From Pseudomonas sp. (GTDB taxonomy: Bacteria; Pseudomonadota; Gammaproteobacteria; Pseudomonadales; Pseudomonadaceae): a stretch of DNA of 6,897 bases. The notes under the pieces were generated by a model, which saw only the letters and a program-made list of their open reading frames with translations, was not told where the DNA came from and ran no database searches. Of the stretch, positions 1-6,241 are shown one piece after another (within the stretch, counting starts at the first letter, position 1; every line of letters starts with the position of its first letter). Made by a program: the position numbers and the translations under genes. Location: positions 1,197 to 8,093 of the forward strand of contig DQGF01000245.1 in NCBI GenBank assembly GCA_003525045.1, written 5' to 3'.

Positions 1-624
1 ACGGCGGTCGCCCACAGCCTGCGCAATCCATTGGCGACCATTCGCTCCAGCGCCGAACTGGCGCTGGAATTCGACAGTGGCGCGGCGCACAAGAACATCA
101 ACGACATCATCGGTCAGGTCGACCGCATGTCAAAGTGGGTGCGAGAGCTGCTGCAATCCTTGCGCCCGCTCAACGACGAGGCGGAACCGGTCAACCTGGT
201 GGCGGCGTTGCACGACAGTCTGATGGCCTTCGAGCAGCAGATCGCCAAATCCGCTGTGCAGGTCGTGTTCGCGCCAACGCAAACGCCCATGGTGCTGAGC
301 CAGCACGTGCAGTTGACGCAAATCCTCAACAGTTTGCTGGCCAATGCCCTGGAAGCCATGGACAAGGGCGGTACGCTGACCCTTACGCTGGAGTCGACCG
401 ATTCCCACGGCGTCTGCGTGGTGGTGAGCGATACCGGCAAAGGCATGAACGAAGAACAGCGCAACATGGCCTTCCGGCCGTTTTTCACCACCAAGCGCGG
501 TGGCCTCGGTGTCGGGTTAGTCTTGGTCAAGCGGATCATGGAACGTTTCGGCGGCGCGGTGACCCTGGAAAGTTGCGAGGGCGAGGGGACGACTGTCCGT
601 CTGTCATTCAAACGGCTTCCCTGA
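1..624 (+). CDS. mnxS1: Sensor histidine kinase, C-terminal part (MnxS1-like), cut at 5' side
   Basis: Partial gene: the frame is open from base 1 and ends at TGA 622-624, giving 207 visible residues. The sensor and membrane parts lie outside the window. What remains is the dimerisation/phosphoacceptor and ATPase half of a histidine kinase. The H-box [11 protein letters not shown] has its phosphoacceptor His at bases 13-15. The N-box QILNSLLANALEAM has its Asn at visible residue 115. The G1 box SDTGKGMN has its Asp at residue 144. An F-box (PFFTTK) and a G2 box (GGLGVGL) follow. The protein aligns without gaps to the kinase at 4745-6241, about 65% identical by hand count. It presumably autophosphorylates at the inner membrane and passes phosphate to the NtrC-type regulator at the end of the window. 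The name rests on order and content matching P. putida GB-1 mnxS1-mcoA-sco-mnxS2-mnxR. The kinase call is near certain; the gene name is probable. The residue after the His is Ser, not the usual acidic residue. Confidence 0.9.
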   Translation, partial: TAVAHSLRNPLATIRSSAELALEFDSGAAHKNINDIIGQVDRMSKWVRELLQSLRPLNDEAEPVNLVAALHDSLMAFEQQIAKSAVQVVFAPTQTPMVLSQHVQLTQILNSLLANALEAMDKGGTLTLTLESTDSHGVCVVVSDTGKGMNEEQRNMAFRPFFTTKRGGLGVGLVLVKRIMERFGGAVTLESCEGEGTTVRLSFKRLP

Positions 625-653
625 ACATGGGCATGAACTTTCCCCGTTAGCGG

Positions 654-688
654 GTGCCATTCCCCAACCGTTTTCCCGATCATGGCAC
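654..688. promoter_or_regulatory. Inverted repeat, candidate enhancer for the NtrC-type regulator
   Basis: Perfect 7-bp arms GTGCCAT (654-660) and ATGGCAC (682-688) are separated by 21 bp and centred at about 671. That is roughly 107 bp upstream of the start predicted from the sigma-54 element at 751-767, the usual distance for an NtrC-family enhancer. The wide spacing between arms is unlike the compact NtrC sites, so this may be two half-sites of a looser operator or may be chance. Binding by the regulator encoded at 6210 is inference. Confidence 0.35.
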
Positions 689-750
689 TTTGATGTTGAT
701 AAGCCACTGTTTTGTCAGGTGTTAATGCTATGTAAAAACCTGTTACAAAT

Positions 751-767
751 CTGGCGAGCTACTTGCA
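751..767 (+). promoter_or_regulatory. Sigma-54 (RpoN) -24/-12 promoter of the oxidase operon
   Basis: CTGGCGAG-CTAC-TTGCA matches the sigma-54 consensus YTGGCACGNNNNTTGCW at 11 of 13 defined positions. The mismatches are the A and C after TGGC. GG at 753-754 and GC at 765-766 have exactly the required 12-bp spacing. Transcription would begin near 778. It fits the sigma-54-activating regulator encoded downstream and lies immediately before the multicopper oxidase gene. No good sigma-70 promoter was seen in the same intergenic region. Confidence 0.8.
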
Positions 768-793
768 CATCACCATTATCCCTTCATGACTTC

Positions 794-797
794 GAGG
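794..797 (+). promoter_or_regulatory. Ribosome binding site deciding the oxidase start at 807
   Basis: GAGG lies 9 nt before ATG 807. The upstream in-frame ATG at 786 has no purine-rich motif before it and would lie only about 8 nt from the predicted sigma-54 transcript start. This supports initiation at 807 with a leader of about 29 nt. Confidence 0.6.
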
Positions 798-806
798 CGG
801 CTGGTG

Positions 807-3614
807 ATGGACAGTAGAGCGCGGTTCCCCTTCAAACGGTTTGGCTTCCTGACGCCTTTGAGCGTCCTGCTGACGATGACGCTGGGAACAGCGAGCCTTC
901 ATGCCAGCCCCATCGATGACGAACGACAGCCCGAACCGACCGACCCTTCGACGTATCACGACGAACCCGCTGATAAACCGGCAGCGCTCAACGCCATCCT
1001 GACGATGCCGGAGGCCAACGAAGACGCCTTCGATTTGCCCGACGGCGTCAAAGGCAGCCGCGACACCCCGCGCGAGGAAAACATCCTGCCACCCAAGGTG
1101 CAGACCAGTTTCAATTACCCCACCAATGGCAAGCCGAGCCCGCTGTTCGGCGCGCAGCCGTTCACTCAGCAATTGGTGTTGTTCGAAGAATTCGGCCCGG
1201 AAAAACTCGACCCCACCACACCGGCGGCGCCCTTGGGATTTCCACCCGCGGCGATCGGCCCGGCGCCTCAGCAGGACCCCAACAGTGCGGCCCGCAGTGC
1301 GCCACCCGGCGCGGCGCTCGATGCGTTCTTGCGCCAACCAGGACTGACGCCGTTCCCGAGCCAGTATTCCAACGTGGTCGACCGCAACCCGTGGCAGGCG
1401 CAGATCGAGTACTTCCTCAACCGCCACGTCGGCTCTGCCGCCGAAGGCCGTCCGCCAGGAAAGGGCTGGTCGCATCAGCGCTGGAACGAGTTCTACCCGC
1501 AAGCGGCCTACAAAACCGTGCAGACCGGTGCGCGAACCAACGGCGGCCTGCGCGACAGTCGCCAGATGCATGGCTACGCACTGGGTGAGTTCGGCCCCGG
1601 TGGCCTCTATCACAATACCGCCGGCGTACCGCTGACCGATGGCACGGCCAAGGGCGTCGATGCGCGTTTCCATCCCAACATGCCGGTGCAGAATCACAAC
1701 TCGGTCTGGACCTTCGACGGCACCTTGCCTCCCAAATTGCTGATGGTGCGCTACGGCCAGCCGGTGCTGATGCGCCATTACAACGGCTTGCCCATCGATC
1801 CGTCGGCCAACATGGGCTTTGGCTTGCACACCATCAGCACCCACGAACACAACGGTCACGCACCGGCGGAAAGCGACGGTTACGCCAACGCGTTTTTCTT
1901 CCCGGGGCAGTATTACGACTATCGCTGGCCGATTCAGTTGGCCGGTTACGACAGCATCAATACCCGCGCCGAAGACCCGCGTGCGGCCTTCCCGTGTTCG
2001 CCTGGGGAAACCCTCTGGGTCAATGATATGAACCCCGGTCGCAAGACTTGCGACCACGGCACCATCAAGATCCGTGGCGACTGGCGCGAAACCATGAGCA
2101 CCCACTGGTTCCACGATCACATGCTCGATTTCACCGCGCAGAATGTCTACAAGGGCAACGCGGCGATGATGAACTACTACAGCGCCCTGGACCGTGGCAA
2201 CGAATCGGTGAACGACGGCGTCAACCTGCGTTTCCCCAGTGGCAGCGCCTTGCCGTGGGGTAATCGCGACTACGACGTCAACCTGGTGATTGCCGACAAG
2301 GCCTGGGATCAGGGCGGCCAACTCTGGTTCAACCCGTTCAACACCGATGGCTTTCTCGGCGATCAGATACTGGTGAACTGGCAGTGGAAACCGGCCCTGG
2401 ACGTGCGCGCCCGCAGCTATCGGTTGCGTATCCTCAACGGCTCGGTGTCGCGTTACTTCAAGCTGGCCCTCGTGCGCGAGGTCAAGGGCAACGGCGGCGA
2501 ATTCCCCGGCCCGAAAAACGCCGGGGTCTCCTACAGCCGGGTGCCGTTCCACATGATTGCCAACGACGGCAACATCATGGAACACAGCGTACCGTTCGAC
2601 GGCAGCATGGACCTGGACGCCGATGGCAATAAACAGAATCACAATGCGATCCTGCCCACCCAGGGCATCGCCGAACGCTTCGACATCATCGTCAACTTCG
2701 CGAAAAACGGGATCAAGCCCGGAGACAAACTGTTCGTGGTCAATCTGCTGGCGCACGACGACGGCAAGGGCCCGAAGGAACCGATAGACCTGGCGGATGT
2801 GCTCTCGGAAAAATACCTGGCCGTGATCAAGCAAAGCAGCAAAGGCCCGCAGTGGGACAAGGGCGACCCGGCCGTGGGCAAAGTCTTGCAACTCAACGTC
2901 AAGGCCTACACCGGTCAGGACCTGGCCATGGACCCGGCAGCCTATGAGCCGGCCAAACCGGGCAAAGCCGAAGGCATGGTGATGATCCCGCTGAAGATCC
3001 ATCGCGATAACGTCGCCGACAAGGCGTTGCTGGCCAAGGCCCGTCACCGCACCTTCACGTTCGGGCGTTCGGACGGCACCGACGAAGCGCCCTGGACGGT
3101 CAAGACCGATGGCGGTTTCGGTTTCCATATGGATCCGCGTCGCGTGAATGCTTCGACCCAGTTGGCCAGTGGTCCTACCGATGCCGGTGCCGCCGGTTTC
3201 GGCACCCTGGAAGTGTGGAACATCAAGGCCGGCGGCAAGGGCTGGAGCCACCCGGTGCATGTGCACTTCGAGGAGGGGATCATTTTGAGTCGCGGCGGCA
3301 AGGCACCGCCGGAATGGGAAAAATGGGCGCGCAAGGACGTCTATCGCATCGGCTCGGAAGACGATGGCCTGGACAGTGTCGAGTTCGCGATCAATTTCCG
3401 TGAATTCGCCGGGACGTACATGGAGCACTGTCACAATACCCAGCATGAAGACAACTCCATGCTGCTGCGCTGGGACATCGAGAAACCGGGGCAATTCCAG
3501 CTGATGCCGACGCCTTTGCCGAGTTGGGATGGCGTGCGTTACGTCAACTCCGCCGCACTGCCAACCTTCCGCACCGGCGATGGCTTAGGCCCGCAAGTGA
3601 CGGTCAAGAAATGA
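807..3614 (+). CDS. mcoA: Exported multicopper oxidase, probable Mn(II) oxidase McoA
   Basis: Encodes 935 residues from ATG 807, or 942 if ATG 786 is used. It should couple one-electron oxidation of a substrate, probably Mn(II), to reduction of O2 to water outside the cytoplasm. Residues are numbered from Met807. A Sec-type signal has basic residues 4-11, a hydrophobic core 14-29 and likely cleavage at LHA33|SP. A proline-rich, acidic, low-complexity stretch follows to about residue 185. All four copper motifs are present: HEHNGH (H346, H348), HWFHDH (H433, H436, H438), HPVHVH (H815, H818, H820) and HCHNTQHEDNSM (H874, C875, H876, H880, axial M885). It is much longer than a typical laccase of about 500-600 residues, with cupredoxin folds probably near 225-460, 485-690 and 740-905. 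C397 and C415 are the only other cysteines in the mature protein. Residues 602-606 give a calcium-loop-like DLDADGN. Multicopper oxidase is certain; Mn specificity is inferred from the mnx-type neighbours. A copper or other metal oxidase is the main alternative. Confidence 0.92.
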   Translation: MDSRARFPFKRFGFLTPLSVLLTMTLGTASLHASPIDDERQPEPTDPSTYHDEPADKPAALNAILTMPEANEDAFDLPDGVKGSRDTPREENILPPKVQTSFNYPTNGKPSPLFGAQPFTQQLVLFEEFGPEKLDPTTPAAPLGFPPAAIGPAPQQDPNSAARSAPPGAALDAFLRQPGLTPFPSQYSNVVDRNPWQAQIEYFLNRHVGSAAEGRPPGKGWSHQRWNEFYPQAAYKTVQTGARTNGGLRDSRQMHGYALGEFGPGGLYHNTAGVPLTDGTAKGVDARFHPNMPVQNHNSVWTFDGTLPPKLLMVRYGQPVLMRHYNGLPIDPSANMGFGLHTISTHEHNGHAPAESDGYANAFFFPGQYYDYRWPIQLAGYDSINTRAEDPRAAFPCSPGETLWVNDMNPGRKTCDHGTIKIRGDWRETMSTHWFHDHMLDFTAQNVYKGNAAMMNYYSALDRGNESVNDGVNLRFPSGSALPWGNRDYDVNLVIADKAWDQGGQLWFNPFNTDGFLGDQILVNWQWKPALDVRARSYRLRILNGSVSRYFKLALVREVKGNGGEFPGPKNAGVSYSRVPFHMIANDGNIMEHSVPFDGSMDLDADGNKQNHNAILPTQGIAERFDIIVNFAKNGIKPGDKLFVVNLLAHDDGKGPKEPIDLADVLSEKYLAVIKQSSKGPQWDKGDPAVGKVLQLNVKAYTGQDLAMDPAAYEPAKPGKAEGMVMIPLKIHRDNVADKALLAKARHRTFTFGRSDGTDEAPWTVKTDGGFGFHMDPRRVNASTQLASGPTDAGAAGFGTLEVWNIKAGGKGWSHPVHVHFEEGIILSRGGKAPPEWEKWARKDVYRIGSEDDGLDSVEFAINFREFAGTYMEHCHNTQHEDNSMLLRWDIEKPGQFQLMPTPLPSWDGVRYVNSAALPTFRTGDGLGPQVTVKK

Positions 3615-3617
3615 ATC

Positions 3618-3622
3618 GGGAG
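3618..3622 (+). promoter_or_regulatory. Ribosome binding site for the SCO-cytochrome gene
   Basis: GGGAG lies 9 nt upstream of ATG 3632 and just after the oxidase stop codon (3612-3614). The alternative ATG 3611 overlaps that stop as ATGA but has no comparable motif upstream. I therefore prefer 3632, while translational coupling from 3611 remains possible. Confidence 0.5.
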
Positions 3623-3631
3623 AGTGCCGAC

Positions 3632-4642
3632 ATGAACGGGCATACGCCGCGCTCCCGTGCCTTGGGCATGCACCTGGTACTGATGCTGGTCAGCTGTCTG
3701 CTGGCGACCCGGTTGCTGGTGGCTCACGAGGTGGTCGAGGCGCCCGCTGACCCCATGACTCCCTGGGGCGGCGGATATTTCCCCAATACCCTGCTGACCG
3801 ACCAGGACGGTCGGCAGGTGCATTTCTTCGATGACCTGATCCGGAACAAGGTGGTGGTGATCAATTTCATCTTCACTGGCTGCAGCGATTCCTGCCCGCT
3901 GGAAACCGCGCGCCTGCGTCAGGTGCAACAGTTGCTTGGGGACCGGGTCGGCAAGGACATTTTCTTCTATTCCATCAGCATCGATCCGCTCAGCGACACG
4001 CCCCAGGTACTCAAAGCCTACGCGCAACGGTTCAAGGTCGGGCCGGGCTGGCAGTTTCTCACCGGCGACTTCGACGCTGTCGCCGAGCTGCGGCACAAGC
4101 TCGGGCTGTTCATCGAAGGCGTCGACAACGGACGCAACAAAGATCACAACTTGAGCCTGATCGTCGGCAACCAGACCACGGGCCGCTGGATGAAAGCTTC
4201 GCCCTTCGAGAGCCCGTGGATTCTGGCCGATCAGTTGGCCAATACCTTGCAGAACTGGAAGCAGCCCAGTGTCGAGCAAAGCTACGCCGATGCGCCCGAG
4301 ATCCGCCCGCCAAGCAACGGCGAAGAGTTGTTTCGCACCCGCTGTGCCTCATGCCACAGCCTCGGCCCGCAGGACGGGCAAGGCATCGGCATGCGCAGCA
4401 TCGGTCCCGACCTGATCGGCGTCACTCGCCAGCGGGATCCGGCCTGGCTGGCTCGCTGGATTCGCGAGCCGGACCGCATGCTGGCCGAAAAGGACCCGAT
4501 CGCGATGGCATTGTTTGCGCGTTTCGACAAGATACCGATGCCCAACCTGCGTCTGGATGAGAACGCGGCGCAGTCCATTCTGGCTTTTTTGCAGGAAGAA
4601 ACCGAACGGCAGCAGCCGTTAGAGGCGGTGCAAACGCACTAG
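3632..4642 (+). CDS. SCO1/SenC copper-chaperone domain fused to cytochrome c
   Basis: 336 residues from ATG 3632, or 343 from ATG 3611, which overlaps the oxidase stop. An N-terminal hydrophobic segment (about residues 10-31) acts as signal or membrane anchor. Cleavage after LVA31 is plausible, and LVSC22 also resembles a lipobox. The thioredoxin-fold SCO domain (about 40-205) carries the copper/redox motif C84-SDS-C88-P and the third ligand His172 in a KDHNL context. A cytochrome c domain (about 228-325) has the haem motif C238-ASC-H242 and a likely axial Met303 in IPMPNL. SCO proteins deliver copper to or reduce metal-site cysteines of extracytoplasmic enzymes. Next to a copper oxidase, the natural inference is metallation or redox conditioning of that enzyme, with the haem as electron acceptor or donor. 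The gene lies 17 bp after mcoA, so it is almost surely co-transcribed. Domain calls are firm; the partner is inferred. Confidence 0.92.
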   Translation: MNGHTPRSRALGMHLVLMLVSCLLATRLLVAHEVVEAPADPMTPWGGGYFPNTLLTDQDGRQVHFFDDLIRNKVVVINFIFTGCSDSCPLETARLRQVQQLLGDRVGKDIFFYSISIDPLSDTPQVLKAYAQRFKVGPGWQFLTGDFDAVAELRHKLGLFIEGVDNGRNKDHNLSLIVGNQTTGRWMKASPFESPWILADQLANTLQNWKQPSVEQSYADAPEIRPPSNGEELFRTRCASCHSLGPQDGQGIGMRSIGPDLIGVTRQRDPAWLARWIREPDRMLAEKDPIAMALFARFDKIPMPNLRLDENAAQSILAFLQEETERQQPLEAVQTH

Positions 4643-4744
4643 CGGCTAAATAATATCAATGGCGCCATCAGTCTCGAACATTGCCACCTACACTGATTCG
4701 AAACACGGCTGAAAAGGCTCGATGCAAGCATCCAGGACCCACCC
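4643..4744. other. Spacer between SCO-cytochrome and second kinase genes
   Basis: 102 bp, AT-richer at its start than the flanking genes. It holds a perfect 10-bp palindrome ATGGCGCCAT (4659-4668). A ribosome binding site AGGA (4734-4737) sits 7 nt before ATG 4745. I see no hairpin with a T-tract that would stop read-through, no sigma-54 element, and no convincing sigma-70 promoter, though TAAATAATAT at 4647-4656 is a loose -10-like run. Read-through from the oxidase operon is therefore plausible. Confidence 0.5.
4659..4668. repeat. 10-bp perfect palindrome upstream of the second kinase
   Basis: ATGGCGCCAT reads the same on both strands. It contains the same GCCAT/ATGGC half-sites as the inverted repeat at 654-688, but abutting and in the opposite order. 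It could be a regulator contact site or a chance palindrome; ATGGC is also common inside coding sequence here. Confidence 0.3.
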
Positions 4745-6241
4745 ATGCAGATACTGGAACAACAAAAAACCGCTGCGTCGTTGCAGGCGCCGACAGCAGA
4801 ACGCAAGGGCCGGCGCGGGCCGTTCAATTTGCTGCGCTGGTTTTCCTTAGGCAGCTTTTTCATCATCGCTGCCGTGGCGTTGGGACTCGGTTATATTTCC
4901 ACGCGCTTCGTGGTCACCGAGAGCATTGAACGCGATTCCATGCTGACCGCGCAGTTCATTCAGGCCATGGGTGAGGCCGAAATCCGCCATGCTTCGATCA
5001 GCCCGAACAGAACCATGGGCGAAATGCTCGATCCGCGCCAGGACCACGCTTATCCCGACGTCGAACCGGCGACCCGAGCCGCCGCCCGCGTCGAGTTTCT
5101 CGATCATGTCGAGCATCTGCCGGACCTTCTGCTGGCCACGGTGTATGCCCAGGATCGCACCGTGGTCTGGTCGACCAACCCCGAGTTGATCGGCGTGCGC
5201 ATTGAAGACGATGAAGAGCTGGATGAGTCCTTCGCCATGAAGGAGTCGGTGTCCACCAGCTACCACGAGATCGTCGAGGAGCGTCCCGAGCAGCGATTGT
5301 TGCGCGAGCCTGAATACCTGTTCATCGAGAATTACATCCCGATGTTCAATGCCGACAAAAGCCAAGTGATCGCCATGGTGGAAATCTACAAGGAACCGGT
5401 CGATCTGGTGGCGCGCATCCAGCGCGGTTTCAAGGTCATCTGGCTGGCGACCGTGCTCGGCGGCGCAGCGATTTACCTGGCGTTGTTCTGGATTGTGCGG
5501 CGTGCGGCCAAGCTGCTCGAGAGCCAGCAGACACAGCTGATCACCAACGAGACATTTGTTGCCCTGGGGGAGATGTCCTCGGCGGTGGCTCACAGCCTGC
5601 GCAATCCGTTGGCGAACATTCGCTCCAGCGCCGAACTGGCCCAGGACATCGCCAGCCTGAGCGCGCAGAAGAACATCGGCGACATTATCAATCAGGTCGA
5701 TCGCATGTCGCGCTGGGTACGGGAGTTGCTGGTGTCATTGCGCCCGGTGAATGACGAGGGTGAAGCGGTGGAACTGGTGCTGGCGATCGACGACACCCTG
5801 AGTGCCTACGACGCGCTGATCAAACGCTGCGGTGTCCAAGTGCGTTTCACGCCGCACAGTTGTCCGCCGGTTGTCAGCCAGCAGGTATTGCTCACGCAGA
5901 TTCTCAACAGCCTGTTCGCCAATGCCCTGGAAGCCATGCCCAAGGGCGGCGTGCTCAGTATCGACATCGAATCGCCGCAGCCCGGGCGGGTATGCATGAC
6001 CCTGAGCGACACCGGTAAGGGCATGAACCAGCAGCAACAACAAATGGTGTTCAAGCCGTTTTTCACTACCAAACAGGGGGGGTTGGGCGTAGGCCTGGCC
6101 TTGGTCAAAAGAATAATGGAGCGTTTCGAAGGCTCGGTCGTACTGACCAGCCAGGAGCAGGAAGGAACCCGCGTCAGTCTCAACTTTATTGTGGCAAGGG
6201 GAGGGGAATATGGAGCACAGCATACTGCTGGTCGAGGATGA
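4745..6241 (+). CDS. mnxS2: Membrane sensor histidine kinase (MnxS2-like), complete
   Basis: 498 residues from ATG 4745, with AGGA 7 nt upstream. A basic cytoplasmic start (residues 1-32) leads into TM1 at about 34-52. A periplasmic sensor of about 170 residues (57-228) ends in a stretch resembling extracellular PDC/Cache sensors ([13 protein letters not shown] near 131-143). TM2 is at about 231-250. A short helical linker leads to the H-box [11 protein letters not shown] (His283). I see no HAMP or PAS domain. The ATPase boxes are all present: N-box with Asn393, G1 SDTGKGMN with Asp422, F-box PFFTTK (438-443) and G2 GGLGVGL (445-451). The periplasmic part contains an acidic patch EDDEELDE (154-161) and several His residues (101, 121, 124, 174) that could contact a metal ligand; that is inference. 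The 3' end overlaps the regulator gene by 32 nt, the usual layout for a cognate pair. The closest relative in the window is the kinase at 1-624. Kinase certain; name probable. Confidence 0.93.
   Translation: MQILEQQKTAASLQAPTAERKGRRGPFNLLRWFSLGSFFIIAAVALGLGYISTRFVVTESIERDSMLTAQFIQAMGEAEIRHASISPNRTMGEMLDPRQDHAYPDVEPATRAAARVEFLDHVEHLPDLLLATVYAQDRTVVWSTNPELIGVRIEDDEELDESFAMKESVSTSYHEIVEERPEQRLLREPEYLFIENYIPMFNADKSQVIAMVEIYKEPVDLVARIQRGFKVIWLATVLGGAAIYLALFWIVRRAAKLLESQQTQLITNETFVALGEMSSAVAHSLRNPLANIRSSAELAQDIASLSAQKNIGDIINQVDRMSRWVRELLVSLRPVNDEGEAVELVLAIDDTLSAYDALIKRCGVQVRFTPHSCPPVVSQQVLLTQILNSLFANALEAMPKGGVLSIDIESPQPGRVCMTLSDTGKGMNQQQQQMVFKPFFTTKQGGLGVGLALVKRIMERFEGSVVLTSQEQEGTRVSLNFIVARGGEYGAQHTAGRG
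6196..6206 (+). promoter_or_regulatory. Strong ribosome binding site of the response regulator, inside the kinase gene
   Basis: AAGGGGAGGGG, with GGAGG at 6200-6204, ends a few bases before ATG 6210. It lies in the coding sequence for the kinase C-terminal tail. It fixes the regulator start and suggests efficient coupled translation of the two proteins. Confidence 0.75.

Noticed and set aside
643..654. CCCG-TTAG-CGGG small hairpin after the first kinase as a terminator
   Set aside because: The stem is only 4 bp and no T-tract follows, so termination is not supported.
683..701. TGGCAC followed by TTGA as a second sigma-54 promoter
   Set aside because: The spacing between the two elements is 2 bp too long and the second lacks the GC dinucleotide; the site at 751-767 is far better.
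689..701. Possible IHF site (TTGATA half)
   Set aside because: Only the TTGATA part matches the consensus; the other half does not.
726..734. Extended -10-like TGCTATGTA as a sigma-70 promoter for the oxidase
   Set aside because: No acceptable -35 element lies at the right distance and the -10 match is poor.
716..742. CAGGT...ACCTG imperfect inverted repeat just upstream of the sigma-54 element
   Set aside because: Only 5 bp match perfectly; the flanks pair only with gaps. Too weak to call an operator, although its position near -49 is suggestive.
759..3494. A 911-codon open frame on the minus strand across the oxidase gene
   Set aside because: It lies antisense to a gene with unmistakable copper motifs, its translation has no recognisable domain, and such long antisense frames are common opposite GC-rich Pseudomonas genes.
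3539..4279. Minus-strand open frame of 246 codons opposite the SCO-cytochrome gene
   Set aside because: Shadow of the real + strand gene; no domain, start signal or context supports it.
4847..5593. Minus-strand open frame of 248 codons opposite the second kinase
   Set aside because: Antisense shadow; the + strand carries the complete kinase with all catalytic boxes.
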